Assembly (NCBI RefSeq): GCF_036850765.1
Contig: NC_089492.1
Coordinates: 97,421,022 to 97,485,021, forward strand
Source: Saccopteryx bilineata
Taxonomy: Eukaryota > Chordata > Mammalia > Chiroptera > Emballonuridae
Direction of reading: 5' to 3'
Length of the DNA stretch: 64,000 bases
A program made the translations under genes and the position numbers. Shown here piece after piece: positions 12,585 to 24,427 of the stretch (the first letter of the stretch is position 1; each line of letters starts with the position of its first letter). A model generated the notes under the pieces. The model had not been told where the DNA came from, made no database searches, and saw nothing but the letters and a program-made list of their open reading frames with translations.

Positions 12585-13413
12585 TCATGGCTGAAAGTTC
12601 CTCTCTTTCAGGACTTTAAATATTGGGGTCCACTCTCTTCTAGCTTGTAGAGTTTCTGCTGAGAAATCTGATGATAATCTAATGGGCCTTCCTTTATATG
12701 TTGTATTCTTCTTTTCCCTGGCTGCCTTGAGAATTTTTTCTTTGCTGTTGGTTTGTGTCAATTTCATTATAATATGCCTTGGAGTAGGTTTGTTGGGGTT
12801 AAGAAAACTTGGAGTTCTGTTTGCTTCTTGAACTTGAGGCTTTAGTTCTTTCCACAGGCTTGGGAAGTTCTCATCTATTATTTGTTTAAGTATGTTCTCC
12901 ATTCCATTTTCTCTCTCTTCTCCCTCTGATATACCTATTATTCTTATGTTATTCTTTTTGATGGAGTCAGATAATTCTTGTAGAGCTATCTCATTTTTTT
13001 TAAATTTTTGAGTCTCTTTCTTCTTCTCTCTGTTGTGCCTCAAGTTGCTTGTCTTCTATTTCACTAATCCTCTCTTCTATCTGACCTGTTCTATTAGCTA
13101 AGCTTGTTACTTCGTTTTTCAGCTCGTGAATTGAGTTTTTCATCTCTGTTTGATTTGTTTTTATAGTTTCAATTTCCTTGGACATATATTCTTTGTGTTC
13201 ATGGAGTTGTTTTCTGAGCTCCTTATATTGCCTTTCTGTGTTTTCTTGTATATCTCGGAGGATTTTTAGTATTTCTATCTTGAATTCTCTGTCATTTAGC
13301 TCCAAGTTTTCCAATATATTAAATTTTTTCTCCATAGATTTTTCCTCATCTAGCTGTGTTACCTCTCTTTCTTTTGTATTCATGATATTCGATTTTCTCT
13401 TCCTTAATGGCAT
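12585..13413 (-). pseudogene. L1 ORF1 of copy A, frameshifted and C-terminally stopped
   Basis: This is the ORF1 RNA-binding protein gene of copy A. The start at 13413 (MPLRKRK) is the same as in copy B. Order: basic N-terminus, long Glu/Lys-rich coiled coil, RNA-recognition-like domain (NNIRIIGISEGEE), then the start of the C-terminal domain (RREWTPIFKVLKERNFQP). One extra T/A in a homopolymer near 13005-13012 relative to copy B shifts the frame inside the linker, splitting it into pieces of 137 and 152 residues. A TGA at 12587-12585 then ends it about 55 codons short of the family length. The stop is shared with copy B; the frameshift is private to this copy. Confidence 0.9.
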
Positions 13414-15826
13414 CTGAGGGTGGTTTTGTTGATAGTATTAATGAGATTTAATAAAGAATAAAAAGTTAAAAAAAATAAAAAAATAACAAATCGAAAAGAG
13501 TTGTTTTTTTAAAAAAAATTAATAATGAAATAAAGAAAAATAAAATAAAATTAAAATTAAAAAAAAAAGGAAATTATTCCCCCCCTCCTTTTTTCCTCTC
13601 CTCTCCTCTTCCCTCTTTCTTGAGAAAATCTTGTGGTGGACTGTGAGTTATAACAAACAATGCCTGTGATGGAGGGCCTGAATTGGGGAAAAGTAATAAA
13701 GGGGCAAAAAAGAGAGGAAAAAAAAAAAGGAAAAAAAAAAAGAAAGAAAAAAAAAAAAAAGAGCGTATGTACCCACAAAAAGCAAATAAGGAAAAAATTT
13801 GGGTCAAGAATAAAATGATTTGCTTTTAGGTGTTGGTTGTCTAAGAGTTATGATGAGAGGAATAAGAGGAAAACGGAAAAATGGGGGGACAAATTAAAAA
13901 ATTACTATTGTATTTAGTGGAAGAACTAGATAATATGGAGAGCCAGGGATGGGAGCACTGCTAGTGAGTTAAAAAGGTGAAGTAAAAACCCCCCAAAATG
14001 CCACAAACATAGGTTTGAGTCCCAGATAAGATAATTTGTTTGTTATTGAGGTTTGAATGAGAGGAGATGTAAAGGAGAAAGGAAGAAACTAATATAGAGG
14101 GAGAAAAGAAAGAGAGAGAAAAAAAGAGGTAACCACTAAAAGAAGAAAAAAGAAAGGAGAGAGAGAGAGAGAGTTAAGGGTTTTGGAGTGCAACCCTCAT
14201 AGAGAGAAAGGAAGAGAAGAGAAATGATAATGGGAGATGTAACACTTATGGGTAGTGTAGTTCAAGGAGAGGAGAGAGTAAGACCGGTAGAGAGTTAATC
14301 GGCCAAATTGGAGGAGGAAAAAAAAGTCTCAAGAATGAAGATAAGAGAAACAAACGAACAAATATAATAAAATGGGATAGGTTATAAAGTCTGCAGATTA
14401 TTCTTGATTTTGAGAGGTTATCTTCTTGCTTTTTCTTTTCTCTCCCTCTTCCTGGTCAGTGACTCTGTACCCCGGGTTCTGCCCCTTTGGCACGCTCAGG
14501 TAGAGGTTTGCAGTTGATAAGTCTCTAGGGCAATGTCATTTATTGTGCTTTAGTCTCGTTGGGAGTCGAGGATCATTAGCATTTATAGGCTCCGACAGTG
14601 AGAGAGTCCATGTTCCTGGAGCCTTTCTCCTAGTCTTTCCTTCCTCAATTAGTAGCCTGATAATCCAGCTATGGGGTTGCTGCTGCCTCTGCCTGGATAG
14701 TAAGAGGCTCAAAGAGCTGGCAACTCCCCACTCTATTTCTACTCAGCACAGGGCTCTGGGAAAGGCTCAGTCAGTCAGAGCTGCTAGCATAATCAGGTGG
14801 GCTTTCCGCCCACTCAAAGACCTCTGGCTCTGCCACTCTGTCCGGTAACTCAAGCGGGCGCCCACTTCCGGGGCGCTTGGAGGAAACTCTCACTCACTGT
14901 CTGCAACCAGGATATCCGGCCAGCAGTCTCACGCTCTGAGTGAAACCCCCAACCGCAGGGAAAAGTTGCAGCGTTGGAATTGAGTCTCGCTCCGTCCCCG
15001 TGCGCGGCTTTTGCAAGGCGCTGGGGCGGCCCGAGATTCCGCTTTGGCCCACACAAAGGCCCCTGACTCTGCCCCTCTGTGCGATAACACGGGCGCGCAC
15101 TGCGGAGACACTCGAAGGAATCGCTCACTCCTTATCTGCGAGCGCAAACCAGGATATGAGGCTGGCCGCGGTTCCCTCTGAGTGAAACACCCTCCAGCAC
15201 GAAAAATCTCCACCGTTGGAATTAGTTCTCACTCTCTCCCGTGTGTGGCTTTCCCAGGGCGCTGGGGCTGCCCAGAGACTCTGCCCTCGGCCCACAGAAA
15301 GGCCTCTGACCCTGCCTCTCCGTGGGGCAACACGGGCACCCACTTCCGGGGCTTAGGAAGAAATCTCTCGCCCACTAACTGCACACCGACCAGGAGACCG
15401 GGTAAAATGGCCGCTCCGCTTGTCTTTCTTTGTTTGGGTTTGGCGCGAGTGTTAGCTTGTATTGCCCGGGTTGCCACAGGATCAGATTTTCCTCGGCTTG
15501 GATCGTCGTGCCACAGCCTGGTTCGGCCGTTTGTGCTGCAGCGGCCTGGATCTATTCACCCCCTTTGCCCGTCTCAGTTTCTATATTCACAGTTACCAGA
15601 GAAAGCCGCCCTGTTTAGGTTAGTGAGGAAGGCGGAGCATTTCTTACTCCCTATTTCCTTCGGGGTTTGGTTATATATTTAGCCAATTTTTCACTCAATC
15701 ATACCTTTGGGTGTATTGCGAAGCATCTGGAAGCTCCAAGTATAGGTTTTTCTGTTTCTGGTTGAAGATCTTGTTGAGTTTTGGGGGAGATTTATCGGTA
15801 TCGCTTCCTACCCCGCCATTACTCTC
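13414..15826 (-). promoter_or_regulatory. 5' UTR and internal promoter of L1 copy A
   Basis: This is 2.4 kb of non-coding DNA upstream of ORF1 in sense orientation. From the 5' end it has a block of about 430 bp (15826-15400), then CpG-rich tandem units (about 15345-14825), then a long asymmetric pyrimidine-rich tract (purine-rich on the plus strand, about 14400-13430). A YY1-type core lies at the extreme 5' end (ATGGCGG sense, about 15813-15819), with another (AAAATGGCC on the plus strand) near 15404-15412. Transcription is expected to start at the 5' end, as in other L1s. That is an inference from the family. Confidence 0.75.
14825..15345 (-). repeat. Tandem ~242-bp monomers in the L1 5' UTR
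   Basis: Matching landmarks recur at a fixed spacing. 'ctctgagtgaaac' starts at 14934 and 15176 (242 bp apart). 'gttggaatt' starts at 14973 and 15215 (242 bp). A Gly-box-like 'ctctgcc...gtaac' phrase starts at about 14826, 15065 and 15308 (239 and 243 bp). There are thus two nearly complete units plus partial ones at each side, diverged from each other by eye at roughly one base in five. The units are CpG-rich. Confidence 0.85.
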
Positions 15827-15841
15827 TTTTTGATATATTTA
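15827..15841. repeat. Right TSD of young L1 copy A
   Basis: 'tttttgatatattta', matching 8003-8017 exactly. It fixes the 5' end of the L1 at 15826. Confidence 0.9.
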
Positions 15842-15995
15842 AAAAGAAATTTGTGGGTTCACCAGTGAACACACAATATATATGATGAAGTCTTGTAGAA
15901 TTGTACACCTGAAATGTATATAATTTCATTAATCAATGCCACCCCAATAAATTCAATTTTAAAAGAAGAAAAAAAATTCTGTGGATAAAAAGAGA
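15842..15995 (+). repeat. Old interspersed-repeat tail, family uncertain
   Basis: It contains 'ttgtacacctgaaatgtat' and 'caccccaataaat', phrases I associate with the 3' ends of old L1 copies in laurasiatherian mammals, followed by an A-rich stretch. No TSD was found. The assignment is from memory. Confidence 0.4.
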
Positions 15996-16130
15996 CTTTT
16001 TCTCAAACATGTTGAACACAATGCTTGAGAATTTACATAGCTCCTGGCCTGGACTGTGTTGTTCCTGTGGGTGTCCCTCTTGCTGATATACATGTGCACA
16101 TAGCAGGTTGGCAGGTGTCCCCTTGTTCTT

Positions 16131-16361
16131 TTTGTTTGTTTGTTTGTTTCTTTTTTTTAAATTTTTTTAATTTATTCATTTTAGAGAGGAGAGGGAGAGA
16201 CAGAGAGAGAGAGAGAGGAGAGACAGAGAGAGAGAAGGAGGGGAGGAGCTGGAAGCATCAACTCCCATATGTGCCTTGACCAGGCAAGCCCAGGGTTTCG
16301 AACCGGCGACCTCAGCATTTCCAGGTCAACGCTTTATCCACTGCACCACCACAGGTCAGGC
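16131..16361 (-). mobile_element. tRNA-derived SINE (bat Ves type)
   Basis: Read on the minus strand it starts with a tRNA-like head (gtggtgcagtggataaagcg ... ggttcgaaac, A and B box positions), then a body, a long (CT)n/(GA)n tract and an A/T-rich tail. The flanking 13-bp repeats 'tccccttgttctt' at 16118-16130 and 16362-16374 match perfectly and give exact ends. Pol III transcription is the known route for the family. Confidence 0.93.
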
Positions 16362-16374
16362 TCCCCTTGTTCTT

Positions 16375-17079
16375 AAGGGAGGGCCCAGCATCCAAAAACA
16401 GACTGGTTTTATACTTAAATACTGAAGTAGCAGGTCTGGGGATAAGGTAGACACTTCAGGGTCTCCTAAGTTTCTTTATAGTCCATTATTTTATTTGCTA
16501 AGAATATTATAGAAACTCTGGCCAAACCCTTTAGTAAGAAACTAATTAACAATGAATGAGTATAATCAATTGAGATACTGTTACATAAGCAAAAAAAATA
16601 ATAATGCCAGGCTACATTGTTTGTTTTAGTACATACATCTAAATTAAAATTTCAAGTGATATAGTGCATGCAGATTTTCTGGGATAAACAGCAATATTTC
16701 AGAAACTAAAGGCTTTATGTCCTATGCTAGTAAACCCTGGCTCAGCAAATCAATACAATATTCAAGTCAAGCAAGAAAGTTTCAGAGCAGGACAAAGTAT
16801 TAATTTTATGTGTGACTGCGTTTGCATTTATAAATTTAGCTTAAACCAATTTCTGTCTTATCTCCTTGTAATTATATTCTGGTATTTAGACATCATAAAT
16901 ACATTTTTAAAACCCTTTTATTGACATAGTCATGATCCAAATTTAATTTAGAATGACCTTTGTTTTATTCTTTATGAGAGGACATCAAATATGAACATGA
17001 CTATAACTTGTTCAAACTATAGGGGTAAGCTTCAGTGATGAAAACTGCTTATAAAATGTTTTCTTGAGGCATCCCTTTC
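16375..17079. other. AT-rich intergenic DNA, nothing recognised
   Basis: No credible open frame, no tandem array and no repeat that I can name. Short open frames here lack any family resemblance. Confidence 0.5.
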
Positions 17080-17900
17080 ATTGTTTTCTCTTTAATTGAG
17101 ATATACTTCCCATACCATAAAATTTATACCTTTTTACTGATTGTAAGTATATCTACAAGTTGTGCTATCATCAACACTATTTAATTTTAAAACATTTATT
17201 GAATCCTTTTTGGGGGGTTACATGCTCCAAAGAAAACCTATTTCCTTGGGTAGTCACTCCCCAGGACCCCACATGCCACCTCCTGGCAACCACTAATTGG
17301 TATTCTGTCTCTATGCATGTGCTTATTTTAGACATTTTATATAAATGGAATCACATACTATGTGACATTTTGTGTCTGGCTTTTTCCATTTAGCATAACA
17401 CATTCAAGATCATCCATGTTGTAGAACAAATCAGATTTTAATTTTTTATGGCTGAATAATATTCCCTTATATTAGGTAATTTCCTTATATTTAGTAAGTT
17501 AATAGAGTTTTCTTTTTACGAACCTTACCTACTTATATAGCTGTATTTCATTTTACTTATCCATTCATCAGTTGATAAGATATTTGGGGTTTTCTTTATA
17601 CTTTCTGGCTATTATAAATAATGTTACAATGAACATGCATATACAACTTTTTGTGTGGACATATTTTTTAAGTTATCTTGAATGTATATCTATGACTAGT
17701 ACTACTCGGACATATGGTAATTCTATGTTTAATTTTGTGGAATTCTCAAAGAGTTTTCTAGACCACTGTACCCTTTTATATTCCCATCAGCAAGGAATGA
17801 AGATTCCAACTTCTCCTTCTCCTCTCCAACACTAATTACTGTCTGTCCTTTCAAGTATATCTATTTTATAATAATTTTAAAAATCCAATTAATCCATTAG
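17080..17900 (-). mobile_element. Old L1 3' fragment
   Basis: On the minus strand it resembles the ORF2 end and 3' UTR of L1. The series 'ggctgaataatattccc', 'aataatgttacaatgaacatg' and 'cccatcagcaaggaatga' parallels the same positions in the young copies (8405, 8505, 8670). It is heavily diverged, with approximate ends. Confidence 0.75.
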
Positions 17901-18254
17901 AATACCCTTTTCCATTATGAGCCTTGACTGTGCTAGATATTTCTCTCAAGTGCTGTTTTCATCATTTTAAGCAACAGAAATGGTACAACCTTATTATATT
18001 TATATTCGGGTTAGCACTTTTATTGATTAATTTTGCTAATACATTCACTAAAAGGTGGAATAATTTCAACTTGCATATTACACATGAAGAACTAATCATT
18101 CTTAAAGGACTGTAGAATACCAAGTTTAGGTATTTAGGTATTAATTTTGATTTTGCAGTTGGCTATCTATGTTTCCCTTGGCAATTTATATAAATTGTTC
18201 TTTATTTTGTGAAATGGAGAAAATGCTACAAACTTGAAGTAAAATTTTAGAAAT

Positions 18255-18760
18255 TTCATGAGTATATTGGTTTCCTAATCATGCTGTAATAAATTAACAC
18301 AAACTTAGTGGCTTTCACAATATAATTTATCACCTTACTGTTGACTATCCTGACACGAATTTCACTGGGTTGAAACCCAGATGTTGGCAGAGCTGCATTC
18401 TATAGGTCTATTTCTTTGTGCTTTCAAGTTTTTAAAATCTGTCCTCATTCCTTGGCTTACAGCCTTCTCTGTCCTTCTTCAAACCCAATAAGGGCAGACT
18501 GAGTCCTTCTCATGGTTTCATCTCTCTGAATCTCTAACCAGCCAGAAAAGATTCTCCACTGGTAAAGATTCAGGATTAGAAGTAGACACACTCAGATAAT
18601 CCAGGATAATCTGTCCATCTCAAGGTCTTTAATGTTAATCACATCTGCAAAATCCATTTTGCCATGTAAATTAATATATTCTCAGGTTCTGGTGATTAGG
18701 GCAGGACAAGGACATCTTTGCAGGACCATTATTTTGCCTCTTACCGGAAGTTAATGCATG
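18255..18760. repeat. Ancient interspersed repeat, class uncertain
   Basis: The order 'gtttcctaatcatgctgtaa', 'aacacaaacttagtggcttt', 'gttggcagagctgcattct', 'cttaatgttaatcacatctg' and 'ttctggtgattagggcagg' is that of a common mammalian repeat known from many genomes. I cannot say from the sequence alone whether its class is LTR or L1 3' UTR. Ends are approximate. Confidence 0.5.
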
Positions 18761-20879
18761 TTTCATGAGAAGTATATATGTGGCACATAATTAATGCTGG
18801 ATAAACAATAGTTTCTCTTTGGTTGCTTAAAATAGGTATCACATTATAAAGTGGCAGTATACTATACTTCAACTGTGCCAAGGAAATGGATAACCAAATC
18901 TGAAAAAGTGTATATAAAGACTTAAAATGCAAACATTATCATTCCTCCATATTAATTCTTCTCATGGTTTATTAGTATAGTTATGTAGCTTTCTCTTCTC
19001 CAGATGGATATTGTGGCATGTATATGAGTATCAAGCAGCCAAGTATACTCATCACTAACCCCCACCATCTCACCTTTTCTCTGGCCTGACAGCTAAGACA
19101 TCTCAATGCCAGTTGGACAAATTTCATTTTTGTGATCTGATCATCATAGTCTTTTATTTAAACCTGAAGAGACAACCAAGAGACATTGATAGAAGAAAAT
19201 AATATTGCCACTATTCTAAGAAGTAAACTATTGGCTCTGTTCTCTGTGCTAAATTTTTAATTTACTCATATCAATATCTCTAACTTCTGGGTCTCTACAA
19301 TTTGATGTGTACCCACAGCTTTACTTTGAAATGGGGATATTAGGCAAGGTGTTTAGAGAGCAAAGATACTCACATAGTTCCTAAATTGCCATTTATGGAG
19401 TATAAAGTCATTTCTAATTTCTCTCTTGCATCTCTACTAGACACATAGACACAGACACACACATGAACACACATGCACACATCAATAGTTTTTTCCAAAT
19501 GCATGGTACAATGGTAGAAATTTCAATCCCTGAGAACTACTGGGATTGAAAGAAGATTGCATAGCATTAAAGTAGTAAATGTTAATTATCTTAAAAACAG
19601 CAACCACTACCACCATAGGTAAATAGATATCTACTAACAAAGTCCCTGATTCACAGGAAAATGAAATGATGCCTCACTGGGAGAGACCAGAGACAATGCA
19701 GATCATTATATTAATAACACTGGAAATATCACTTTCTACCTAAAGATTGATTGGTCTTTTCTCTGATATAACCAGAATCACTTTTTGCCTAAGCGAATTA
19801 ATTCTGAAATTAGAATTGGCCATTTTGTGGCAATTCTTATTTCTTTGATCAAAAAGGCAATTGCAAAATTTTTAAATAAAAAATAATTCTTGATTTTTTT
19901 AAACCAATTCTAGCCCTGGATGAGCTAGGACTTTTAGTTCAATAACACCAAATTTTCAGTAAAATAATTGCATTGTTCAAATGGCTACAAAAGAAATGAT
20001 GCTTTCCATATTTTGTGGGCATTTGCTAAACATCTCTAATAGCTTTGTCAATATTTGGCAGTTGCAAAATAAATACATTCTGGTAGAAATTCAGCCAGTG
20101 ATATTTAAGCAAATCCTAATTAGGGACCATTTAAATGTCAGCAATCAAAACATAGGAAGGAAAAGTTGGTATTTTATGCTAGCACATTTATAGAACACCT
20201 TTTCCTGAACTCAAAACAGAAAAGCACAAAGTAGAAGCATCTGTTTAACAGTGTGACTCAGAGATGGGCACATGGACACTGACCTTTCTTGGTAGAGCCA
20301 AGGAAGACAGCTGTGTAACGGTGAAACATCGGACAGCACAAGGTGGATATCCAGGAGTGAAATGACATAGAAGATAGCCTCAGTTCAAGTGCCGTTTGCC
20401 TCTGAAGTCATTGCTTATGTTGACATCTTCTACCCTTAATTATCAATCTATATAAATTAAGAATTTTTGTCCCCTCAAGAAAAAAATGCTATAAATCACG
20501 CTTTGTGTAAGTTAGCAAAAAAGTTTCTGCCAAAGGCTGTTTCTGAAATACTGCAGTAATGATACTTAAATCAACAAATGAGAAAACAAATCATAAAATA
20601 TTTTCAAAACAGCTGGCAATGTCCTATTTTACTCTAGGAGTTGAGCTAAAGGTATGTCGATACCGAGCTTCGAAGGGAGCTATGTGCCTCAGTGCCTACT
20701 TCCTTTCAGTTGGTTATATCCAACATACCTTTACTATGGGATCTGAGTAAAATGAGGAAAGGGAAGCAAGTAAAAATTGCCTACAGTCTTTGTACCAGCA
20801 CAAACTACCATTCATATTTTGGCATATTTAATTTATATGCAAATTATTATATTTTTGGTTTGTAAATATTAATTTTGAT
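18761..20879. other. AT-rich intergenic DNA with a CA-rich patch
   Basis: No gene is supported. A short CA-rich stretch lies at about 19438-19482. Small open frames at 19981-20193 and 20559-20750 show no family features and no coding bias that I can see. Confidence 0.5.
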
Positions 20880-21720
20880 ATGATTTTCAATTTACAGAAC
20901 ATTTTCAGGAAGAGTGCAACAAATTCCCTGACACTTTAACACAGATTTAGCAATGGTTACATTTTGCCTCATTTACTTTTCTCTCTGGACATCTGTGCAC
21001 ATTCACACACACTCACACAGCTATTTATGCATAAATATTTGTAACCCCATACACATGCAAACATATTTATTTTCTAAATCATTTGAGAGCCATTTGGAGC
21101 TACATCTTTTCTCCTAACTACCTATAAAAATCAAGAACTTGAACATTGGTGCTGCATTAGCTAATCCACAGTACATGTGTAAATTTTGCCAGTTGTCCCT
21201 ATAATGTACTTTATCTTTTTTCCCTGAGCACAGCCTCTAGTGTAGACCACATGCTGCATTTGCTTATCATGTCTATTTAGTCTCCATTAATCTGAAAAAG
21301 ATCCTAATCCTTAGTTTTTTGTCTTTCTTGACCTTGACATTTTTTTAGAGAGCAATTAATAATAATAATAATAATTATTATTATTATTATTTTGTAGAAT
21401 GTCCTGCGATTTGAGTGTTTCTGGCACTTTCTCATGATTTAATTTATGATTTAAATTTTTTTTTCTTTTTTTCAGGAATACCGTGATGCTCTGCCTTTCT
21501 CACTTCTGATACGAGGAAATACTTAATGTTAGTCCATCCCAACCTTGATAAACTGAACTTTGGCCATGTGCTTATGAGGTGTTTGCAGGGATTCTCCACT
21601 GTAAATCATTTTTCCATTTATAATGAATCTGTAATTTGTGAGCAAGCACTTTCAGACTATGTAAATATCCTATTTCTTATCAAACTTCCAACCATTAAAT
21701 TTAGCAAACATTAATGATGA
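20880..21720. mobile_element. Ancient L1-derived (L1M-like) sequence
   Basis: Phrases such as 'tttacagaacattttcagga', 'tgtagaatgtcctgcgattt', 'actttctcatgattt' and 'gtaaatatcctatttctta' are typical of old mammalian L1M elements. The sequence is diverged, and orientation was not determined. It contains the AAT/ATT microsatellite below. Confidence 0.5.
21359..21391. repeat. (AAT)n/(ATT)n self-complementary microsatellite
   Basis: An AAT run turns directly into an ATT run, making a perfect short palindrome with hairpin potential. Confidence 0.85.
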
Positions 21721-21999
21721 CTAAACCTATCATTTCTTCTGTTCATTAGTTGGCATTTTATTGATAGAGATTTCTTATCTCCCCGTTTTATCATTGATTC
21801 ACGCATTTATATGTGTATATTCATAAAGATTTATGGATCTCTATTTTATTCAGAGTTATAATTAATTGTTGAATTATTATTATTTTTATGTTCAAGTTGC
21901 CCCAGATTTGGCCAGTGGAAACCTTGACAATCTTTTTGACTCACCTCCAGGATTTATTGAGCATTCTTTTAAATTATAAAGAAAATTATGATTATAATC

Positions 22000-22990
22000 C
22001 ATTATGTAGATTGTATAGTATTTGTACTTTACTGATAATACCCTTTGAAGAACAAAATTTTTAATTTTGAAAAAGTATGATTTACCTATTTTTCTTTGCT
22101 CTATTTTGGTGTAGTATCTGAGAAAGCATTACCTAATTCAAGGTCAAAAACATTTACACTTTTTTTCCTTCTGAATTTTATAGTTTTTGTTCTTACATTT
22201 AGGTCTTAGGCCATTTTGAGTTAACTTTTTGAATATAACGCAAATTTTATTCTTTTGTAATTGTAGCTTTATCACTGTAGTTTTGGAGGTTTTGAAATTA
22301 AAAAGTGTGAGTCTTCCAAATTTATTCCTTGAATTTTCATATAAATTTTAGAATCAGCTTGTCAATTTTCTGAAAAAATCCAACTAAGATTTTTATAGAG
22401 ATTGCACAGAATCTATAGATCAATTTAGGGGCTAATTTCAACTTAACACTATTCAGTATTTTAATGGATCAACACAGGAAATCTTTCCATTTATTTTGGG
22501 TGTTGTTAGTTTCTTTCAAAATGTTTTATAGTTTTCAGTGTACTTTTTTGTTAAAATTATCCCTAAGTATTTTGATATTTTTGATGCTATTGTAAATGGA
22601 TTTGTTTTCTTAATTTCTTTTTCAGGTTGTTCATTGCCAGTGTAAAGATGCACTTGATTTTTGTGTATTGAACTTGCATATTGTTAGTTTATTGAAATCT
22701 TTATTAATTTTAGTTATTCTCTTGTGGATTTATTAGGATTTTCTGTCTCATGATTATGTCATCTATTAAGGAGATAACTTTCTTTCTTTTCAATATAGAT
22801 TTTTATAATGTATTTTTCTTGCCTAATTGCTATGACTATCACCTTTTGTGCACTGGTAGGTAGATATAATAAAAGTAAACATGCTTATCTTGTTCCTGAC
22901 CTTACAAGGGGGAAGCTTTCAATCTTTCACCAACAAGTATAATGTTAGTTGGGGATTTGTTTTTAGATTCATCTTATTAGGTTGATGAAA
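22000..22990 (-). mobile_element. Old L1 ORF2 fragment
   Basis: On the minus strand it parallels L1 ORF2. 'gccattttgagttaact' matches the L1 'ccattttgagtta' at 9219, 'tgttttatagttttcagtgt' parallels 9749, and 'cttatcttgttcctgacctt' parallels 10133. All frames are broken. Ends are approximate. Confidence 0.75.
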
Positions 22991-23619
22991 TTCCCTTCTG
23001 TTCTACAAGATTCTCAAATAACAAACTGTCATTGCCATGTACATATTATAGAAAGGAAAGTACCTATCTAAGGAGAAAGGTAAAGTCCTACAAACTCAGC
23101 TTCCTGAGAGAAGAATAAGAAATGGATAAATAATACACTGTGGGCACCTCCAATTATTTCAGGAAGAATGAAAAAGAAGAACGAATGTTATCCATGTCCT
23201 TAAAAATGCAAAGTAATCCCATAGTAGATGTAGTTAATATGAAGCAGAAGTGAAAAACCTATTTATATACAGAAAGAGGCAAGCTCATACTTGTTGATTA
23301 AATAGAAAAAATAATTTTGAAAGCAATTTGGAGATATATATTAAAATCTTTAAACAGTGCTCACACTTTGGTAATTTCTAAGCTATTATTCTAAATAAAG
23401 TCTTTTAAAAATTTTAGCAGATTTTATGCATAAAGATGTTTATAATATTCTTACTTATGATAGTAAAAATGTAAAACAACTGAACTATTTAACTAGGATA
23501 ATAGCAAAATAAAGCATGATACATAAACATGAGAAAATATAATAGAATTATTATGTTAATAAGTTTATTTTAATATTTAGGATATATTAGCCATAATAAT
23601 GAAAAGATTACAACACTAT
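22991..23619. other. AT-rich intergenic DNA, nothing recognised
   Basis: No gene or nameable repeat seen. Confidence 0.5.
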
Positions 23620-23633
23620 AAATTATGACAACA

Positions 23634-24006
23634 GCCCTGGCTGCTTGGCTCAGTGGTTGAGTATTGATCCAGCATGTGGAAGTCCTGGGTTCAATTCCTG
23701 GTTAGGGCACAAAGGGGAAGTGACCATTTGCTTTTCTCCCTCAGTTTCCTCTTCTTTCTCTCTCTCTTTTTTCCTCTCCTGCAGCCATGGCTCTATTGAT
23801 TGGAACACATTAGCCCCAGGAGCTGAGGATGACTCTGTGAAACCTCTGCCTCAGGTGCTAGAAATAGCTTGGTTGAGAGCATTGGCCACAGATGGGCAGT
23901 GCATTGGCCCCAGATAGGGGTTTCCAGATGAATCCCAGTTGGACACTATGTGAGAGCCTGTTTCTCTAGTACGCCTCCACTCACTTAAAAATAAATAAAT
24001 AAATAA
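23634..24006 (+). mobile_element. Long tRNA-derived SINE (Rhin/Ves type), older copy
   Basis: The tRNA-like head is 'ctggctgcttggctcagtgg', with a B box near 23690. Then come the family body (tctctct tract, 'ctgcagccatggctctattg', 'agatgggcagtgcattggcc') and an (AAAT)n tail. A perfect 14-bp TSD, 'aaattatgacaaca', lies at 23620-23633 and 24007-24020. CpG sites seen in the young copy at 48619 have decayed here. Confidence 0.93.
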
Positions 24007-24046
24007 AAATTATGACAACAATGTCAAATTAAAAAAATCCAAATCT

Positions 24047-24412
24047 GGCCCTGGCTGCTTGGCTCAGTGGTAGAGCGTCAGCCTGGCATGCAGGAGTCCT
24101 GGGTTTGATTCCCGGCCAGGGCACACAGGAGAAGCGCCCATCTGCATCTCCACCCCTCCCCCTCTCCTTCCTCTCTGTCTCTCTCTTCCCTTCCCGCAGC
24201 TAAGGCTCCATTGGTGCAAAGTTGGCCCTGCACTGAGGATGGCTCTGTGGCCTCTGTCTCAGGTGCTAGAATGGCTCTGGTTGCAACAGAGCGACACCCC
24301 AGATGGGCAGAGCATCGCCCCCTGGAGGGCATGCCGGGTGGATCCTGGTCAGGCGCATGCGGGAGTCTGTCTGACTGCCTCCCTGTTTCCAACTTCAGAA
24401 AAATACAAAAAA
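24047..24412 (+). mobile_element. Long tRNA-derived SINE (Rhin/Ves type)
   Basis: The head is 'ctggctgcttggctcagtgg' with a tRNA-like B box ('gggtttgattccc'). The body contains 'ccccctggagggcatgccgg' and ends in an A tail. The TSD is 'aaaatccaaatct' against 'aaaatctaaatct', ending at 24046 and 24427 (one mismatch). It lies only 26 bp beyond the TSD of the previous SINE. Confidence 0.92.
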
Positions 24413-24427
24413 AAAAAATCTAAATCT

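Larger units (their letters stand above)
8018..15826 (-). mobile_element. Young full-length LINE-1, copy A
   Basis: A 7.8-kb L1 on the minus strand, bounded by a perfect 15-bp TSD. In sense order it has a 5' UTR of about 2.4 kb with tandem units, ORF1 (13413 to 12585), an inter-ORF region, ORF2 (12089 to 8279), and a 3' UTR with a purine-rich tract and a (TAAA)n-like tail at 8018-8050. It is very close to copy B at 52589-59420; over the shared 1110-residue ORF2 segment I count about 25 amino-acid differences. ORF1 has a frameshift private to this copy plus a stop shared with copy B, and ORF2 carries a frame-shifting deletion shared with copy B. It is therefore recent but not autonomous. Confidence 0.96.

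Noticed and set aside
14927..15345. CRISPR-like or satellite reading of the regularly spaced repeats
   Set aside because: The units are long (242 bp), diverged and inside an L1 5' UTR; the organism is a mammal.
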